Positions 1 through 10,564 of a stretch of DNA of 64,000 bases are shown one piece after another. This DNA comes from Pseudomonas sp. S04. GTDB taxonomy: Bacteria; Pseudomonadota; Gammaproteobacteria; Pseudomonadales; Pseudomonadaceae. Each line of letters begins with the position of its first letter. Position 1 is the stretch's first letter. The stretch covers positions 951,001 to 1,015,000 of the forward strand of contig NZ_CP019427.1 in assembly GCF_009834545.1 (NCBI RefSeq), in the 5' to 3' direction. A program made the position numbers and the translations under genes. The notes under the pieces were generated by a model. That model was not told the DNA's origin and did not search any database. It saw only the letters and a list, made by a program, of their open reading frames with translations.

Positions 1-327
1 GGCCAGCTTGGCGACCACGGTGGCGTCGTACGGGGCCTTGAAGTTGTCGAGCATCTTCGAGCCGCAGCTGGTGCGGATACCCTGGGTGCAGAACAGGTCC
101 TTGTGGGCGATCGGCGCGCCCAGCAAGGCCCCGGTCTCACCCTTGGCGCGGCGTGCGTCGGCGGCTTGCGCCTGCTGCAGCGCCAGCTCTTCGGTGAGGC
201 TGATGAAGCTGTTGAGCTGCGGGTCCAGCTGGGCGATACGCGCCAGCAGAACCTTGGTCAGCTCTTCGGAGGAAAACTTCTTGTCGGCGAGTCCGCGGGC
301 GATCTCGGCCAGAGTCAATTGATGCAT
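1..327 (-). CDS. gatA: Asp-tRNA(Asn)/Glu-tRNA(Gln) amidotransferase subunit A, N-terminal part (cut by window edge)
   Basis: GatA is the amidase subunit of GatCAB. It releases ammonia from glutamine to convert Glu-tRNA(Gln) or Asp-tRNA(Asn) to the amide form in the cytoplasm. The first 109 codons are present and start [20 protein letters not shown], a typical GatA N-terminus. The Ser-cis-Ser-Lys amidase core lies mostly beyond the window edge. The start is ATG at 327-325, 16 bases after the gatC stop, and 'agggaaagagcc' upstream is a modest ribosome binding site. It follows gatC in the usual gatC-gatA(-gatB) operon. The gene is partial only because the window ends. Confidence 0.93.
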   Translation of the reverse strand, partial: MHQLTLAEIARGLADKKFSSEELTKVLLARIAQLDPQLNSFISLTEELALQQAQAADARRAKGETGALLGAPIAHKDLFCTQGIRTSCGSKMLDNFKAPYDATVVAKLA

Positions 328-343
328 TGCAGGCTCTTTCCCT

Positions 344-631
344 TTAGTCGATGACTTTCGGAACCAGGTACAGGCCGTTTTCGACCGCTGGTGCGATGGA
401 CTGATAGGCCTCGCGGTGATTGGACTCGGTCACAACGTCTGCACGCAGGCGCTGGCTGGCTTCCAGGGGGTGGGCCAGCGGTTCGATACCGTCGGTATCG
501 ACCGCCTGCATTTCGTCGACCAGCCCGAGAATGCTGTTCAGGGCCGAAGTGATTTGTGGAAGATCGGCTTCATTGAGGCCAAGACAGGCCAAATGAGCGA
601 TTTTTTCCACGTCGGAGCGTTCAAGCGCCAT
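344..631 (-). CDS. gatC: Asp-tRNA(Asn)/Glu-tRNA(Gln) amidotransferase subunit C
   Basis: This is the small GatC subunit (95 aa), which clamps GatA and GatB together in the tRNA-dependent transamidation complex. The protein begins [19 protein letters not shown] and ends LVPKVID. The length and the C-terminal 'PLVPKVI'-type end are characteristic of the family. It is the first gene of the minus-strand gat operon and is divergent from mreB, with about 210 bp between the two start codons. That gap should carry both promoters, but I could not pick out convincing -35/-10 pairs. Confidence 0.95.
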   Translation of the reverse strand: MALERSDVEKIAHLACLGLNEADLPQITSALNSILGLVDEMQAVDTDGIEPLAHPLEASQRLRADVVTESNHREAYQSIAPAVENGLYLVPKVID

Positions 632-829
632 GGGATTCTCCAGTGGAAAACAAAACGGAGGTCGTCCGTGTGTTAGATTGTCGGAACACTACCGCATTTC
701 TACGGTCATAAGGCCGCGATTGTGGGGGTTGGTGCACGGAAAAGCTGCCAATTTAACATATTGGCGCCTTGCCCAAAATCCCTGTCGTTGTTAGAGTTTG
801 CCGCACTTTTTTACCCACGCGTTGCCTAG

Positions 830-1879
<1,050 letters not shown>

Positions 1880-1910
1880 GTTCGCCGGACGCCTCTATGC
1901 TGTTCACGCA

Positions 1911-1936
1911 CAGGCAGCACTTTGCAGTGCTGCCTG
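1911..1936 (+). terminator. Hairpin between mreB and mreC (partial terminator or attenuator)
   Basis: The 11-bp arms CAGGCAGCACT (1911-1921) and AGTGCTGCCTG (1926-1936) pair perfectly around a TTGC loop. The bases after it (ttggcgtttatctt) are only moderately T-rich, so termination is probably incomplete. The position, 32 bp after the mreB stop and about 85 bp before mreC, fits an element that makes MreB more abundant than MreC and MreD. Confidence 0.55.
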
Positions 1937-1984
1937 TTGGCGTTTATCTTCTGTCAGTCTGCATCCAGGCCGGTTTGATGCCGT

Positions 1985-2026
1985 ATGAATAAACAGAACA
2001 TTTGCCTGGGAGGAGCGGCTTATTAA
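1985..2026 (+). other. Possible 13-codon upstream reading frame overlapping the mreC start
   Basis: ATG 1985 opens a short frame (MNKQNICLGGAAY, then TAA at 2024-2026). Its last codons run over the mreC ribosome binding site, and its stop overlaps the proposed ATT start of mreC by one base (ATT at 2022-2024). No clear Shine-Dalgarno sequence precedes it, so translation is uncertain. If translated, it would couple to mreC. Confidence 0.2.
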
Positions 2027-3110
2027 ACCGCTTTTCACCAAGGGCCCCTCATTGGGCGTGCGCTTTCTGGTGCTGGCTGTGCTATCGGTCGCCTTGATGG
2101 TGGTCGATGCCCGTTTTGACGTTCTCAAGCCTGCGCGCAGTCAGATGTCGCTGGTCTTGATGGACGCCTATTGGGTCACCGACCTGCCTGAGCGTTTGTG
2201 GCAAGGCGTGAGCAGCCAGTTTGGCAGCCGCACCGAGCTGGTCGCCGAAAACGAAAAACTCAAAACCGAAAACCTGCTGTTGCAGGGACGCATGCAGAAG
2301 CTGGCGGCCCTGACCGAGCAGAACGTTCGGCTGCGCGAGTTGCTCAACTCCTCCGCACTGGTCAATGAAAAGGTCGAAGTGGCCGAGTTGATCGGCGTCG
2401 ATCCCAACCCGTTCACCCATCGCATCATCATCAACAAGGGTGAGCGCGACGGCGTGGTGCTGGGACAGCCGGTGCTCGATGCCCGGGGCCTGATGGGCCA
2501 GGTGGTCGAGCTGATGCCCTACACCTCGCGGGTGTTGCTGCTGACCGACACCACCCACAGCATTCCGGTGCAGGTCAACCGTAACGGCTTGCGCGCCATC
2601 GCCAGCGGCACCGGCAATCCGGAGCGCCTGGAGTTGCGCCATGTGGCGGACACCGCCGACATCAAGGAAGGCGACCTGTTGGTCAGCTCCGGCCTGGGCC
2701 AGCGTTTCCCGGCAGGGTATCCGGTGGCCACGGTCAAGGAAGTGATCCATGACTCGGGCCAGCCGTTCGCCATTGTGCGGGCGGTGCCGACGGCGGCGCT
2801 CAACCGCAGCCGCTACATGCTGCTGGTCTTCAGCGACAGCCGTACCCCGGAAGAGCGCGCCAACGAAGCCGCCCAAGCTCAGGACGTGCAGGATCAGCAC
2901 GTCGGCAGCGCTGTCGTCGTGCCGGCGCCAGCACCTGCTGCTGCCCCGGCGGCAGCGCCTGCAGCACCGGTAGCGGCGCCCGCAACTGCGCCCAAGCCGG
3001 TGACGCCGGCCAAGCCAGCAAAACCGCCGGTCCAGGCAGCGCCAGTCAAGCCAGTAGTCCCCAAGCCGCCCGCGACGACACCCGCAGCCACGACCCAGGG
3101 TAGAGAATAA
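2022..3110 (+). CDS. mreC: Rod-shape-determining protein MreC
   Basis: MreC is a bitopic inner-membrane protein whose periplasmic part scaffolds PBP2, RodA and MreB. The order seen is a short cytoplasmic stretch, one membrane helix (LVLAVLSVALMVV), a coiled coil rich in E/K/L (ELVAENEKLKTENLLLQGR), the beta-barrel MreC domain, and a long Ala/Pro/Lys-rich tail over the last ~75 residues. I place the start at ATT 2022, giving IKPLFTKGPSLGVRF. A good GGAGG (2009-2013) sits at correct spacing and pseudomonad MreC proteins carry this N-terminus. The first conventional start is TTG 2052, which has no ribosome binding site and trims the N-terminus. The stop overlaps the mreD ATG. Confidence 0.9.
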   Translation: MKPLFTKGPSLGVRFLVLAVLSVALMVVDARFDVLKPARSQMSLVLMDAYWVTDLPERLWQGVSSQFGSRTELVAENEKLKTENLLLQGRMQKLAALTEQNVRLRELLNSSALVNEKVEVAELIGVDPNPFTHRIIINKGERDGVVLGQPVLDARGLMGQVVELMPYTSRVLLLTDTTHSIPVQVNRNGLRAIASGTGNPERLELRHVADTADIKEGDLLVSSGLGQRFPAGYPVATVKEVIHDSGQPFAIVRAVPTAALNRSRYMLLVFSDSRTPEERANEAAQAQDVQDQHVGSAVVVPAPAPAAAPAAAPAAPVAAPATAPKPVTPAKPAKPPVQAAPVKPVVPKPPATTPAATTQGRE

Positions 3111-3592
3111 TGGCCAGTACCCGTTCCCGTAATGGCTGGATGATCTGGCTGACATTCGCCATTGGCTTGCTGCTCAGCGTCGTGCCCTTTCCCCATGTCG
3201 AGATCTTGCGCCCGATGTTCCTCGCCTTGCCGCTGGCCTACTGGGCGCTGGAGATGCCGCAGAAAGTCGGGATGCTCACCGCCTTTTGCCTGGGGATTGC
3301 CCAGGACGTGCTGTTTGGCACGTTGCTGGGACACAACGCGTTGATCCTGACCCTGATCACCTTTCTGATCCTGACCCTGCAACAGCGGGTGCGGATGTTC
3401 CCGATGTGGCAGCAAAGCCTGGTGATCATGGTGATCCTGGGGCTCGCGCAGTTGCTGCAGCTGTGGCTCAGCGCCTTGACCGGAAACCGCCAGACCCTGG
3501 CTGTGCTTTTGCCTGCGCTGATCAGCGCGTTGCTCTGGCCCTGGGTCAGCTTCGGATTGCGTGGGTTGAGCCGCCGCTACAAAATCAACTAA
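3110..3592 (+). CDS. mreD: Rod-shape-determining protein MreD
   Basis: MreD is a multi-spanning inner-membrane partner of MreC in the elongasome. The 160-residue protein is very hydrophobic, with about five predicted helices (for example [18 protein letters not shown] near the N-terminus and [13 protein letters not shown] in the middle), and it ends in a basic tail. Its ATG overlaps the mreC stop codon (taATG), so translation is coupled. The length matches family members. It closes the mreBCD set, and maf follows 43 bp later. Confidence 0.94.
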   Translation: MASTRSRNGWMIWLTFAIGLLLSVVPFPHVEILRPMFLALPLAYWALEMPQKVGMLTAFCLGIAQDVLFGTLLGHNALILTLITFLILTLQQRVRMFPMWQQSLVIMVILGLAQLLQLWLSALTGNRQTLAVLLPALISALLWPWVSFGLRGLSRRYKIN

Positions 3593-3635
3593 TTCGGTCA
3601 GGCATTTGCCCGCACCTCGACAGGGAGATGTCTTG

Positions 3636-4253
3636 ATGATTGCGCTCTACCTCGCCTCAGGTTCGCCACGCCGGCGTGAGCTGCTGACGCAGATCGGCGT
3701 GCCATTCACCGCCATCAGCGCGGACATCGATGAAACCCCTCTGACAGACGAATCCCCTGCGGCCTATGTCGAGCGCCTGGCGCGCGGCAAGGCCCAGGCG
3801 GGTTACGCCGCGCTGAGCAGCGAACAATCCGCCGCCCCGGCGTGCGTGCTGGGCGCCGACACCGCCGTGGTGCTCGACGGGCGGATTCTCGGCAAACCGC
3901 GGGATCAAGCCGAGGCGCAGGTGATGTTGCTGGGCCTGGCCGGGCGCGAACATGAAGTGTTAACTGCGGTTGCCGTGCTTGATGGCCAGCGTTGCGAGTC
4001 GCGCGTGGTGCGCAGCCTGGTACGTTTTCGCTCCATCGACCAGGCCGAGGCCAGCGCCTACTGGGCCAGCGGCGAGCCCCATGACAAGGCTGGCGGCTAT
4101 GGTATTCAAGGGCTCGGGGCGGTATTCGTCAGCGGGCTCAATGGCAGCTACTCGGCCGTGGTTGGCCTGCCCCTGTGCGAAACCTGCGAGCTGCTCGGCC
4201 ATTTCGGCATACCCTGTTGGCAAACCCTTATCGCGCGCTCTGCGCCGTACTGA
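3636..4253 (+). CDS. maf: Maf-family nucleotide pyrophosphatase
   Basis: Maf/YhdE proteins hydrolyse dTTP, UTP and modified nucleotides to monophosphates and have been linked to septum inhibition. The 205-residue product carries the N-terminal '[12 protein letters not shown]' phosphate-binding loop (residues 5-16) and the catalytic 'GADTAVV' motif about one third in. I chose ATG 3636 over an upstream in-frame start near 3606 because AGGGAG at 3622-3627 is spaced 8 bases from it and the family begins directly before LASGSPRR. It lies in the conserved mreD-maf-rng order. Confidence 0.93.
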   Translation: MIALYLASGSPRRRELLTQIGVPFTAISADIDETPLTDESPAAYVERLARGKAQAGYAALSSEQSAAPACVLGADTAVVLDGRILGKPRDQAEAQVMLLGLAGREHEVLTAVAVLDGQRCESRVVRSLVRFRSIDQAEASAYWASGEPHDKAGGYGIQGLGAVFVSGLNGSYSAVVGLPLCETCELLGHFGIPCWQTLIARSAPY

Positions 4254-4298
4254 CTTGATGCGGCCATAATCGTGAACATGCCTGAACGAGATCCTGCC

Positions 4299-5756
4299 AT
4301 GAGTGAAGAGATTCTGATCAACATCACGCCGATGGAATCACGCGTGGCGGTGGTCGAAAACGGTGTCCTGCAAGAGGTGCATGTCGAGCGTACCCAGAAG
4401 CGCGGCATCGTCGGCAACATCTACAAAGGCAAGGTGGTCAGAGTGTTGCCGGGGATGCAGGCAGCGTTCGTCGATATCGGCCTGGATCGCGCGGCGTTCA
4501 TCCACGCCTCGGAAATCTCCCTGCGCGAGGGGCCGGCGGTCGAGAGCATCAGCGCTCTGGTGCATGAAGGCCAGAGCCTGGTGGTGCAGGTCACCAAGGA
4601 CCCGATCGGCTCCAAAGGTGCACGCCTGACCACCCAGCTGTCGATTCCTTCGCGCTACCTGGTGTACATGCCGCGCACCGCCCATGTCGGTATTTCGCTG
4701 AAGATCGAGGACGAAGCCGAGCGCGAGCGCCTCAAGCAGGTGGTCACCGATTGCGTGGCCAAGGAAGGTATCAAGGAAGCGGGCGGCTTCATCCTGCGCA
4801 CCGCCGCCGAAGGCGCGGGGGGCGATGAGATCCTGATGGACATCCGCTACCTGCGGCGCCTGTGGGACCAGATCGGCGCACAGATCAAGACCGTCGGTGC
4901 ACCCAACGTGATTTACGAGGATCTCGGCCTGGCCCTGCGTACCCTGCGCGACCTGGTCAGCCCGAAGATCGAGAAGATCCGCATCGACTCGCGAGAGACC
5001 TTCCAGAAAACCACACAGTTCGTCGCCGAATTGATGCCGGAAATTGCCGACCGCCTGGAGCACTACCCCGGCGAGCGGCCGATCTTCGACCTGTATGGCG
5101 TCGAAGACGAAATCCAGAAAGCCCTGGAGCGCAAGGTGCCGCTCAAGTCCGGCGGCTATCTGGTGGTCGACCCGGCAGAGGCCATGAGCACCATCGATGT
5201 CAACACCGGTGCATTCGTCGGGCACCGCAACCTCGAAGAGACTATCTTCAAGACTAACCTGGAAGCGGCGACTGCAATTGCCCGGCAACTGCGCCTGCGC
5301 AACCTGGGCGGGATCATCATCATCGACTTCATCGACATGGAAGATGAGGAGCACCAGCGCCAGGTGTTGCGCACGCTGGAGAAACAACTGGAGCGTGATC
5401 ACGCCAAGACCAACATCATCGGGATCACCGAGTTGGGCCTGGTGCAGATGACGCGCAAGCGCACCCGTGAAAGCCTCGAGCAGGTCCTGTGCGAGCCTTG
5501 CAGCAGTTGCCAGGGCCGGGGCAAGCTGAAGACGCCGGAAACCGTGTGCTATGAAATTTTCCGCGAGATCCTGCGGGAAGCGCGGGCCTATCAGGCCGAA
5601 GGTTATCGGGTGCTGGCCAACCAGAAAGTGGTCGACCGGCTGCTCGACGAAGAGTCGGGCAACGTCGCCGAGCTGGAAGGTTTTATCGGCCGTACCATCC
5701 GGTTCCAGGTGGAGACCATGTACTCCCAGGAACAATACGACGTGGTGTTGCTCTGA
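4299..5756 (+). CDS. rng: Ribonuclease G
   Basis: RNase G (CafA) is an RNase E-family endoribonuclease that matures 16S rRNA 5' ends and decays some mRNAs. The 485-residue protein begins MSEEILINITPMESRV, has an N-terminal S1 domain (about 35-130), catalytic-domain Asp residues in 'TIDVNTGAFVG' and 'IIIDFIDM', and the Zn-link cysteines in 'CEPCSSCQGRG' near 405. ATG 4299 matches the normal family N-terminus. An in-frame GTG at 4272 would add nine residues and is not favoured. It stands between maf and yhdP as in other pseudomonads. Confidence 0.95.
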   Translation: MSEEILINITPMESRVAVVENGVLQEVHVERTQKRGIVGNIYKGKVVRVLPGMQAAFVDIGLDRAAFIHASEISLREGPAVESISALVHEGQSLVVQVTKDPIGSKGARLTTQLSIPSRYLVYMPRTAHVGISLKIEDEAERERLKQVVTDCVAKEGIKEAGGFILRTAAEGAGGDEILMDIRYLRRLWDQIGAQIKTVGAPNVIYEDLGLALRTLRDLVSPKIEKIRIDSRETFQKTTQFVAELMPEIADRLEHYPGERPIFDLYGVEDEIQKALERKVPLKSGGYLVVDPAEAMSTIDVNTGAFVGHRNLEETIFKTNLEAATAIARQLRLRNLGGIIIIDFIDMEDEEHQRQVLRTLEKQLERDHAKTNIIGITELGLVQMTRKRTRESLEQVLCEPCSSCQGRGKLKTPETVCYEIFREILREARAYQAEGYRVLANQKVVDRLLDEESGNVAELEGFIGRTIRFQVETMYSQEQYDVVLL

Positions 5757-5825
5757 ATCGCTGCGTTGTGCGACTGATGGCGGGCCTGTACTCGCGAAAC
5801 CTGTTTTCCATGGGGACCCACTGAC

Positions 5826-8800
5826 ATGGAACGTCTGATCCGCATTCTGGGCACGCTGACCCGCTGGGGGCTGGGGCTTTGCGCGTTGCTGCTGGTGCTG
5901 GTCGCGCTTTACGTCAACCTGGGGCGGGAGTTGTTTCCGCTGGTGGCCGAGTATCGGAGCGAGGTCGAGACCAAGGCCCGTGAAGCGCTTGGCATGCCCC
6001 TGCAAATCGGCAGCCTGGAAGGGCGCTGGAGCGGTATGTCGCCGGTCCTGTTGGCCCACGACGTAACGGTCGGGGAGGGCGTCAATGCCTTGCACCTGGA
6101 TCAGGTGCGGGTGGTGCCCAATGTCTGGGACAGTCTGCTGTCGCGCGCGGTTCGCGTCCAGCACCTGGAGCTCAATGGCCTGAAGATCAGCCTCAAGGAA
6201 GGTGCCGACGGTCAATGGTCGCTCGAAGGCCTGCCGGTGCAGCAGGACAAGCCGTTGGACCCCGAGCAACTGCTGAACCAGATGCAGATGGTCTCCCAGC
6301 TGTCAGTGCTCGACAGCCAGATCACCCTGCAACCTTTGGATCAGCCGCCGCTGACCCTGACTTACGTGGGCCTGAGCCTCAAGACAGGCAGTAGCCGACA
6401 GCGCCTCGATGCGCGGCTGACCCTGCCCGACGGCCAGCCGCTGGCCATGAGCCTGCGCAGCCGGATTCGCGCCAGCCAGTGGCAAGACGCCGAAGTCGAC
6501 GCCTATCTGAGCCTGCCGCAAAGTGACTGGGCGCGCTGGTTGCCGGCGAGAATCACCCAGCAATGGCAGTTTTCCCAGATCAGGGCCGGCGGCGAGTTGT
6601 GGGCGAGTTGGGGCAAGGGCGCCTTGCAGAGCGCCGCGATTCGCCTCAATGCCCCGCAATTCAAGGGCGCCTACGCCGAGCGCAAGCCGGTGCAGATCAA
6701 CAATCTGGCGCTCAACGGTTATTTCCAGCGCAGCGCCGAAGGCTTCAAGTTGAGCCTGGATTCGCTGGCCCTGAACCTGGGTGAGACTCGCTGGGAAACC
6801 CGCCTGCAATTGCAACAGACGGCCACCACGGAAAAAACCCAGGAGCTCTGGCACCTGCAGGCCGATCGCCTCGACCTGACCCCCATCACCCCGATCCTCA
6901 ATGCCTTGGGGCCATTGCCCGAAGGCTTTGCCACGGTGGTGGAGCGACTCAAGGTTACCGGTACCTTGCGCAACGTGTTGCTCGATATCCGACCCGAAGC
7001 CACCGACGACAGCAAGTTCAGCTTCGCCGCCAATCTGCAGCAGGTCGGTTTTGACGCCTATCACGGTGCGCCCGCGGCTCGTAACGTGTCCGGGAGCATC
7101 AGCGGCGACCTCGGGCAGGGCGAGTTGCGCATGGACAGCAAGGACTTCTCCCTGCACCTGGACCCGATCTTCGCCAAGCCATGGCAGTACATCCAGGCCA
7201 ATGCGCGGTTGACCTGGAAGCTCGACAAGCAAGCCTTCACGCTGATTGCACCGTACCTGAAAGTGCTGGGGGAGGAGGGCAAGATTGCTGGTGACTTCCT
7301 GATTCGCCTGCACTTCGATCCCACCCAGGAAGACTACATGGACCTGCGGGTCGGCCTGCTGGAGGGTGATGGGCGCTACACCGCCAAGTACTTGCCCACG
7401 GTCCTCAGTCCCGGCTTGGACGAATGGCTGCGTACCGCCATTCTCAAGGGCGCGGTCGATGAGGGCTTCTTCCAGTACCAGGGCTCGCTGAATCATGATG
7501 CGGTCGAGGCTGCACGCAGCATCAGCTTATTCTTCAAGGTGCACGACGCGCAGCTGGCATTCCAGCCGGGCTGGCCGCACCTGAGCAAGATCAGCGGCGA
7601 TGTGTTCGTCGAGGACAGTGGCGTGCGCATCCTGGCAAGCCAAGGGCAACTGCTCGATACCCAGGTGCGCGATGTCTTCGTCAACATTCCCCATGTGCCA
7701 GCGGGCAAGAACAGCCACATGTACATCGACGGCGCCTTTGCCGGTGGTCTGGGCGATGGCGTGAAGATTCTGCAGGAGGCGCCGATCGGCACCGGTCCGA
7801 CCTTTGCCGGTTGGCAGGGCGAGGGTGACCTGCAAGGCAAGCTGAAGCTCGATATCCCCCTGGAAAAGGGTGAGGAGCCGAAGATCCTGGTGGACTTCAA
7901 GACTGCCAAGGCACGCCTCAAGCTCAGCGAGCCGGAACTGGAATTGACTCAGCTCAAGGGCGACTTCCGCTTTGACAGCAGCAAGGGCCTGAGTGGCCAG
8001 GGCATTACCGCGCGGGCTTTCGACCGGCCGGTGAGCGCGCAGATCTTCGCCGATGGCAAGGGTGGCAAGATCAATACCCGGGTCGTCGCGTCCGGCCAGG
8101 TCACGGTGAAAAAGCTCACTGATTGGCTCAAAGTCAGCCAGTCGCTGCCGGTTTCCGGCGACATCCCCTATCAGTTGCAGCTCAACCTCGACGGCGCCGA
8201 CAGCCAGTTGATGGTCAGCTCCAGCCTCAAGGGCGTCGCGGTTGATTTACCAGCACCCTTTGGCATGCCGGCGGCACAAGGCCGCGACACGGTGTTTCGC
8301 ATGACCCTGCAGGGCGCCGAGCGGCGCTATTGGCTCGACTACGGCGACCTTGCGGACTTCACCTTCGCCGCGCCGGCGACCAATTTTGCCGAGGGTCGTG
8401 GTGAGTTGTTCCTCGGCAGCGGCAACGCGGTACTGCCGGGCGCCAAGGGCCTGCGTATTCGTGGTGTGCTCTCGGAATTGGATGTGGAACCCTGGAAGGC
8501 CCTGGTCGATCGTTATGCCGGGCAGGATCCGGGGGGCAGCGCCAAACAGTTGCTCAGCGGTGCTGACTTCCGGGTCGGCAAGCTCACGGGATTCGGCACC
8601 ACCCTGGACCAGGCGCGGGTACAACTGGATCGCAAGCCAGCGGCCTGGGGACTGCAACTCGATAGCCAGCAGGTCAAGGGCACGGTCGGGCTACCGGATG
8701 CCAAGGGCGCACCGATTGCCGTGAACCTGCAGTACGTGCGCCTGCCAGCACCGGACCCAGCGGTGCAGGCCGACGAAAACGCCCCGGATCCGCTGGCCTC

Positions 8801-9629
8801 GGTCGACCCGACCAAAGTGCCGGCGCTGGATATCAACATCGCTCAGCTGTTCCAGGGCAAGGACCTGGTCGGCGCCTGGTCCTTGAAAGTGCGGCCGACT
8901 GCCAAGGGGCTGGCGTTCAACAGCATGAACCTGGGGCTCAAGGGCATGCAGTTGCAGGGTGCGGGCGGCTGGGAAGGCGTACCGGGCACCACTAGCAGTT
9001 GGTACAAAGGCCGACTCGAGGGCAAGAACCTCGCGGATGTGCTCAAGGGCTGGGGGTTCGCGCCGACGGTGACCAGTGACAACTTCCACCTGGATATCGA
9101 TGGGCGGTGGCCCGGTTCGCCGGCCTGGGTCGGGCTGAAACGTTACTCCGGCAGCCTGGATGCCACGCTGAACAAGGGGCAGATGGTCGAAGTCGAAGGC
9201 GGTGCGCAGGCGCTGCGGGTGTTCGGCCTGCTCAACTTCAACTCGATTGGCCGACGCTTGCGCCTGGACTTCTCCGACCTGTTCGACAAGGGCTTGAGCT
9301 ACGACCGGGTCAAGGGCCTGCTGGTCGCCAGCAACGGGGTGTTTGTCACCCGCGAGCCGATTACCTTGACCGGGCCCTCGAGCAACCTGGAGCTCAACGG
9401 CACCCTGGACATGGTCGCTGACCGTATCGATGCCAAGGTGCTGGTGACCCTGCCGCTGACCAATAACCTGCCAATCGCCGCGCTGATCGTCGGCGCGCCG
9501 GCGGTGGGTGGTGCGTTGTTCCTGATCGACAAACTGATCGGTGATCGTGTGGCGCGATTTGCCAGCGTCAAATACACCGTCAAAGGTCCGGTGAAAGAGC
9601 CGAAGATCACCTTTGAAAAACCTTTTTGA
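5826..9629 (+). CDS. yhdP: YhdP-family AsmA-like giant envelope protein
   Basis: YhdP is one of the large AsmA-like proteins thought to bridge inner and outer membranes and carry phospholipids outward. The 1267-residue product has one N-terminal membrane helix (WGLGLCALLLVLVALYV, about 14-30) and then a very long beta-rich periplasmic region built of repeated strands. It ends in the conserved AsmA-like C-terminal segment, including LTNNLPIAALIVGAPAVGG and a closing KGPVKEPKITFEKPF. The length is typical of this subfamily. It follows rng by 69 bp and is co-directional with the nitrilase. The transport role is family knowledge and not shown here. Confidence 0.9.
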   Translation: MERLIRILGTLTRWGLGLCALLLVLVALYVNLGRELFPLVAEYRSEVETKAREALGMPLQIGSLEGRWSGMSPVLLAHDVTVGEGVNALHLDQVRVVPNVWDSLLSRAVRVQHLELNGLKISLKEGADGQWSLEGLPVQQDKPLDPEQLLNQMQMVSQLSVLDSQITLQPLDQPPLTLTYVGLSLKTGSSRQRLDARLTLPDGQPLAMSLRSRIRASQWQDAEVDAYLSLPQSDWARWLPARITQQWQFSQIRAGGELWASWGKGALQSAAIRLNAPQFKGAYAERKPVQINNLALNGYFQRSAEGFKLSLDSLALNLGETRWETRLQLQQTATTEKTQELWHLQADRLDLTPITPILNALGPLPEGFATVVERLKVTGTLRNVLLDIRPEATDDSKFSFAANLQQVGFDAYHGAPAARNVSGSISGDLGQGELRMDSKDFSLHLDPIFAKPWQYIQANARLTWKLDKQAFTLIAPYLKVLGEEGKIAGDFLIRLHFDPTQEDYMDLRVGLLEGDGRYTAKYLPTVLSPGLDEWLRTAILKGAVDEGFFQYQGSLNHDAVEAARSISLFFKVHDAQLAFQPGWPHLSKISGDVFVEDSGVRILASQGQLLDTQVRDVFVNIPHVPAGKNSHMYIDGAFAGGLGDGVKILQEAPIGTGPTFAGWQGEGDLQGKLKLDIPLEKGEEPKILVDFKTAKARLKLSEPELELTQLKGDFRFDSSKGLSGQGITARAFDRPVSAQIFADGKGGKINTRVVASGQVTVKKLTDWLKVSQSLPVSGDIPYQLQLNLDGADSQLMVSSSLKGVAVDLPAPFGMPAAQGRDTVFRMTLQGAERRYWLDYGDLADFTFAAPATNFAEGRGELFLGSGNAVLPGAKGLRIRGVLSELDVEPWKALVDRYAGQDPGGSAKQLLSGADFRVGKLTGFGTTLDQARVQLDRKPAAWGLQLDSQQVKGTVGLPDAKGAPIAVNLQYVRLPAPDPAVQADENAPDPLASVDPTKVPALDINIAQLFQGKDLVGAWSLKVRPTAKGLAFNSMNLGLKGMQLQGAGGWEGVPGTTSSWYKGRLEGKNLADVLKGWGFAPTVTSDNFHLDIDGRWPGSPAWVGLKRYSGSLDATLNKGQMVEVEGGAQALRVFGLLNFNSIGRRLRLDFSDLFDKGLSYDRVKGLLVASNGVFVTREPITLTGPSSNLELNGTLDMVADRIDAKVLVTLPLTNNLPIAALIVGAPAVGGALFLIDKLIGDRVARFASVKYTVKGPVKEPKITFEKPF

Positions 9630-9699
9630 GGCGCTTTTTCCCCCCGCACGCAAAGGGCCTATGGAGTAGCATGGCCGCATACCTGAAACGGAGTGCGCC

Positions 9700-10548
9700 A
9701 TGTCTCTTGCGGTGATTCAAATGGTCAGCCAGAGCGATGTGCTGGCCAATCTTGCCCAGGCCCGCAAGTTGCTCGAGCAGGCCGCCGAGGGTGGTGCGCG
9801 CCTGGCCGTGCTGCCGGAAAACTTCGCCGCCATGGGGCGGCGCGACGTCGCTGACCTTGGCCGCGCCGAGGCGTTGGGCGATGGTCCGATCCTGCCGTGG
9901 TTGAAACAGACCGCCCGCGACCTCAAGTTATGGATAGTAGCGGGCACCCTGCCGTTGCCGCCGCGGGATCAACCCCATGCGAAGGCCAATGCCTGCTCGT
10001 TGCTGGTCGACGAGCATGGCGAAACCGTAGCGCGATACGACAAGCTGCATCTGTTTGATGTCGATGTGGCGGACAATCGGGGGCGCTACCGTGAATCCGA
10101 TGACTATGCTCATGGCAGTGCGGTGGTGGTTGCCCAGACACCGGTAGGCCGGGTTGGCCTGACGGTGTGCTACGACTTGCGCTTCCCCGAGTTGTACAGC
10201 GAATTGCGCGCCGCCGGGGCTGAGCTGATTACCGCCCCTGCGGCGTTTACCGCGGTGACCGGTGCGGCCCATTGGGAGGTGCTGATCCGGGCACGCGCCA
10301 TCGAGACCCAGTGTTATGTGCTGGCGGCCGCACAGGGCGGCACGCACCCGGGGCCGCGCGAGACCTTTGGTCACGCCGCGATTGTCGACCCCTGGGGGCG
10401 CGTGCTGGCCCAGCAGGACCAAGGCGAGGCCGTGCTGCTGGCCACACGTGATAGCAGCGAACAGGCGTCCATCAGGACGCGGATGCCGGTGTCCAGTCAC
10501 CGGCGCTTTTTCTCGCAGGGCGCACAGCGACCTGCCTCAGAACGTTGA
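9700..10548 (+). CDS. Carbon-nitrogen hydrolase (nitrilase superfamily, Nit1/YbeM type)
   Basis: This cytoplasmic amidase-fold enzyme has 282 residues. All three catalytic residues of the superfamily can be seen: Glu in '[11 protein letters not shown]' (about residue 41), Lys in '[10 protein letters not shown]' (near 112) and Cys in '[12 protein letters not shown]' (near 154). The HLFDVD and CYDLRFPE signatures place it with Nit1-like proteins that deaminate damaged glutathione, so deaminated-glutathione amidase is the best guess. The start is ATG 9700 after AACGGAG. The stop lies 16 bp before tldD, so the two are probably cotranscribed. Confidence 0.88.
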   Translation: MSLAVIQMVSQSDVLANLAQARKLLEQAAEGGARLAVLPENFAAMGRRDVADLGRAEALGDGPILPWLKQTARDLKLWIVAGTLPLPPRDQPHAKANACSLLVDEHGETVARYDKLHLFDVDVADNRGRYRESDDYAHGSAVVVAQTPVGRVGLTVCYDLRFPELYSELRAAGAELITAPAAFTAVTGAAHWEVLIRARAIETQCYVLAAAQGGTHPGPRETFGHAAIVDPWGRVLAQQDQGEAVLLATRDSSEQASIRTRMPVSSHRRFFSQGAQRPASER

Positions 10549-10564
10549 ATTAAGGCGTAAACCT

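Noticed and set aside
4338..6269. 643-codon open frame opposite rng
   Set aside because: High G+C antisense shadow of rng and the yhdP start, no family features.
10316..10564. N-terminal extension of tldD
   Set aside because: It overlaps the nitrilase gene. TldD starts at 10565.
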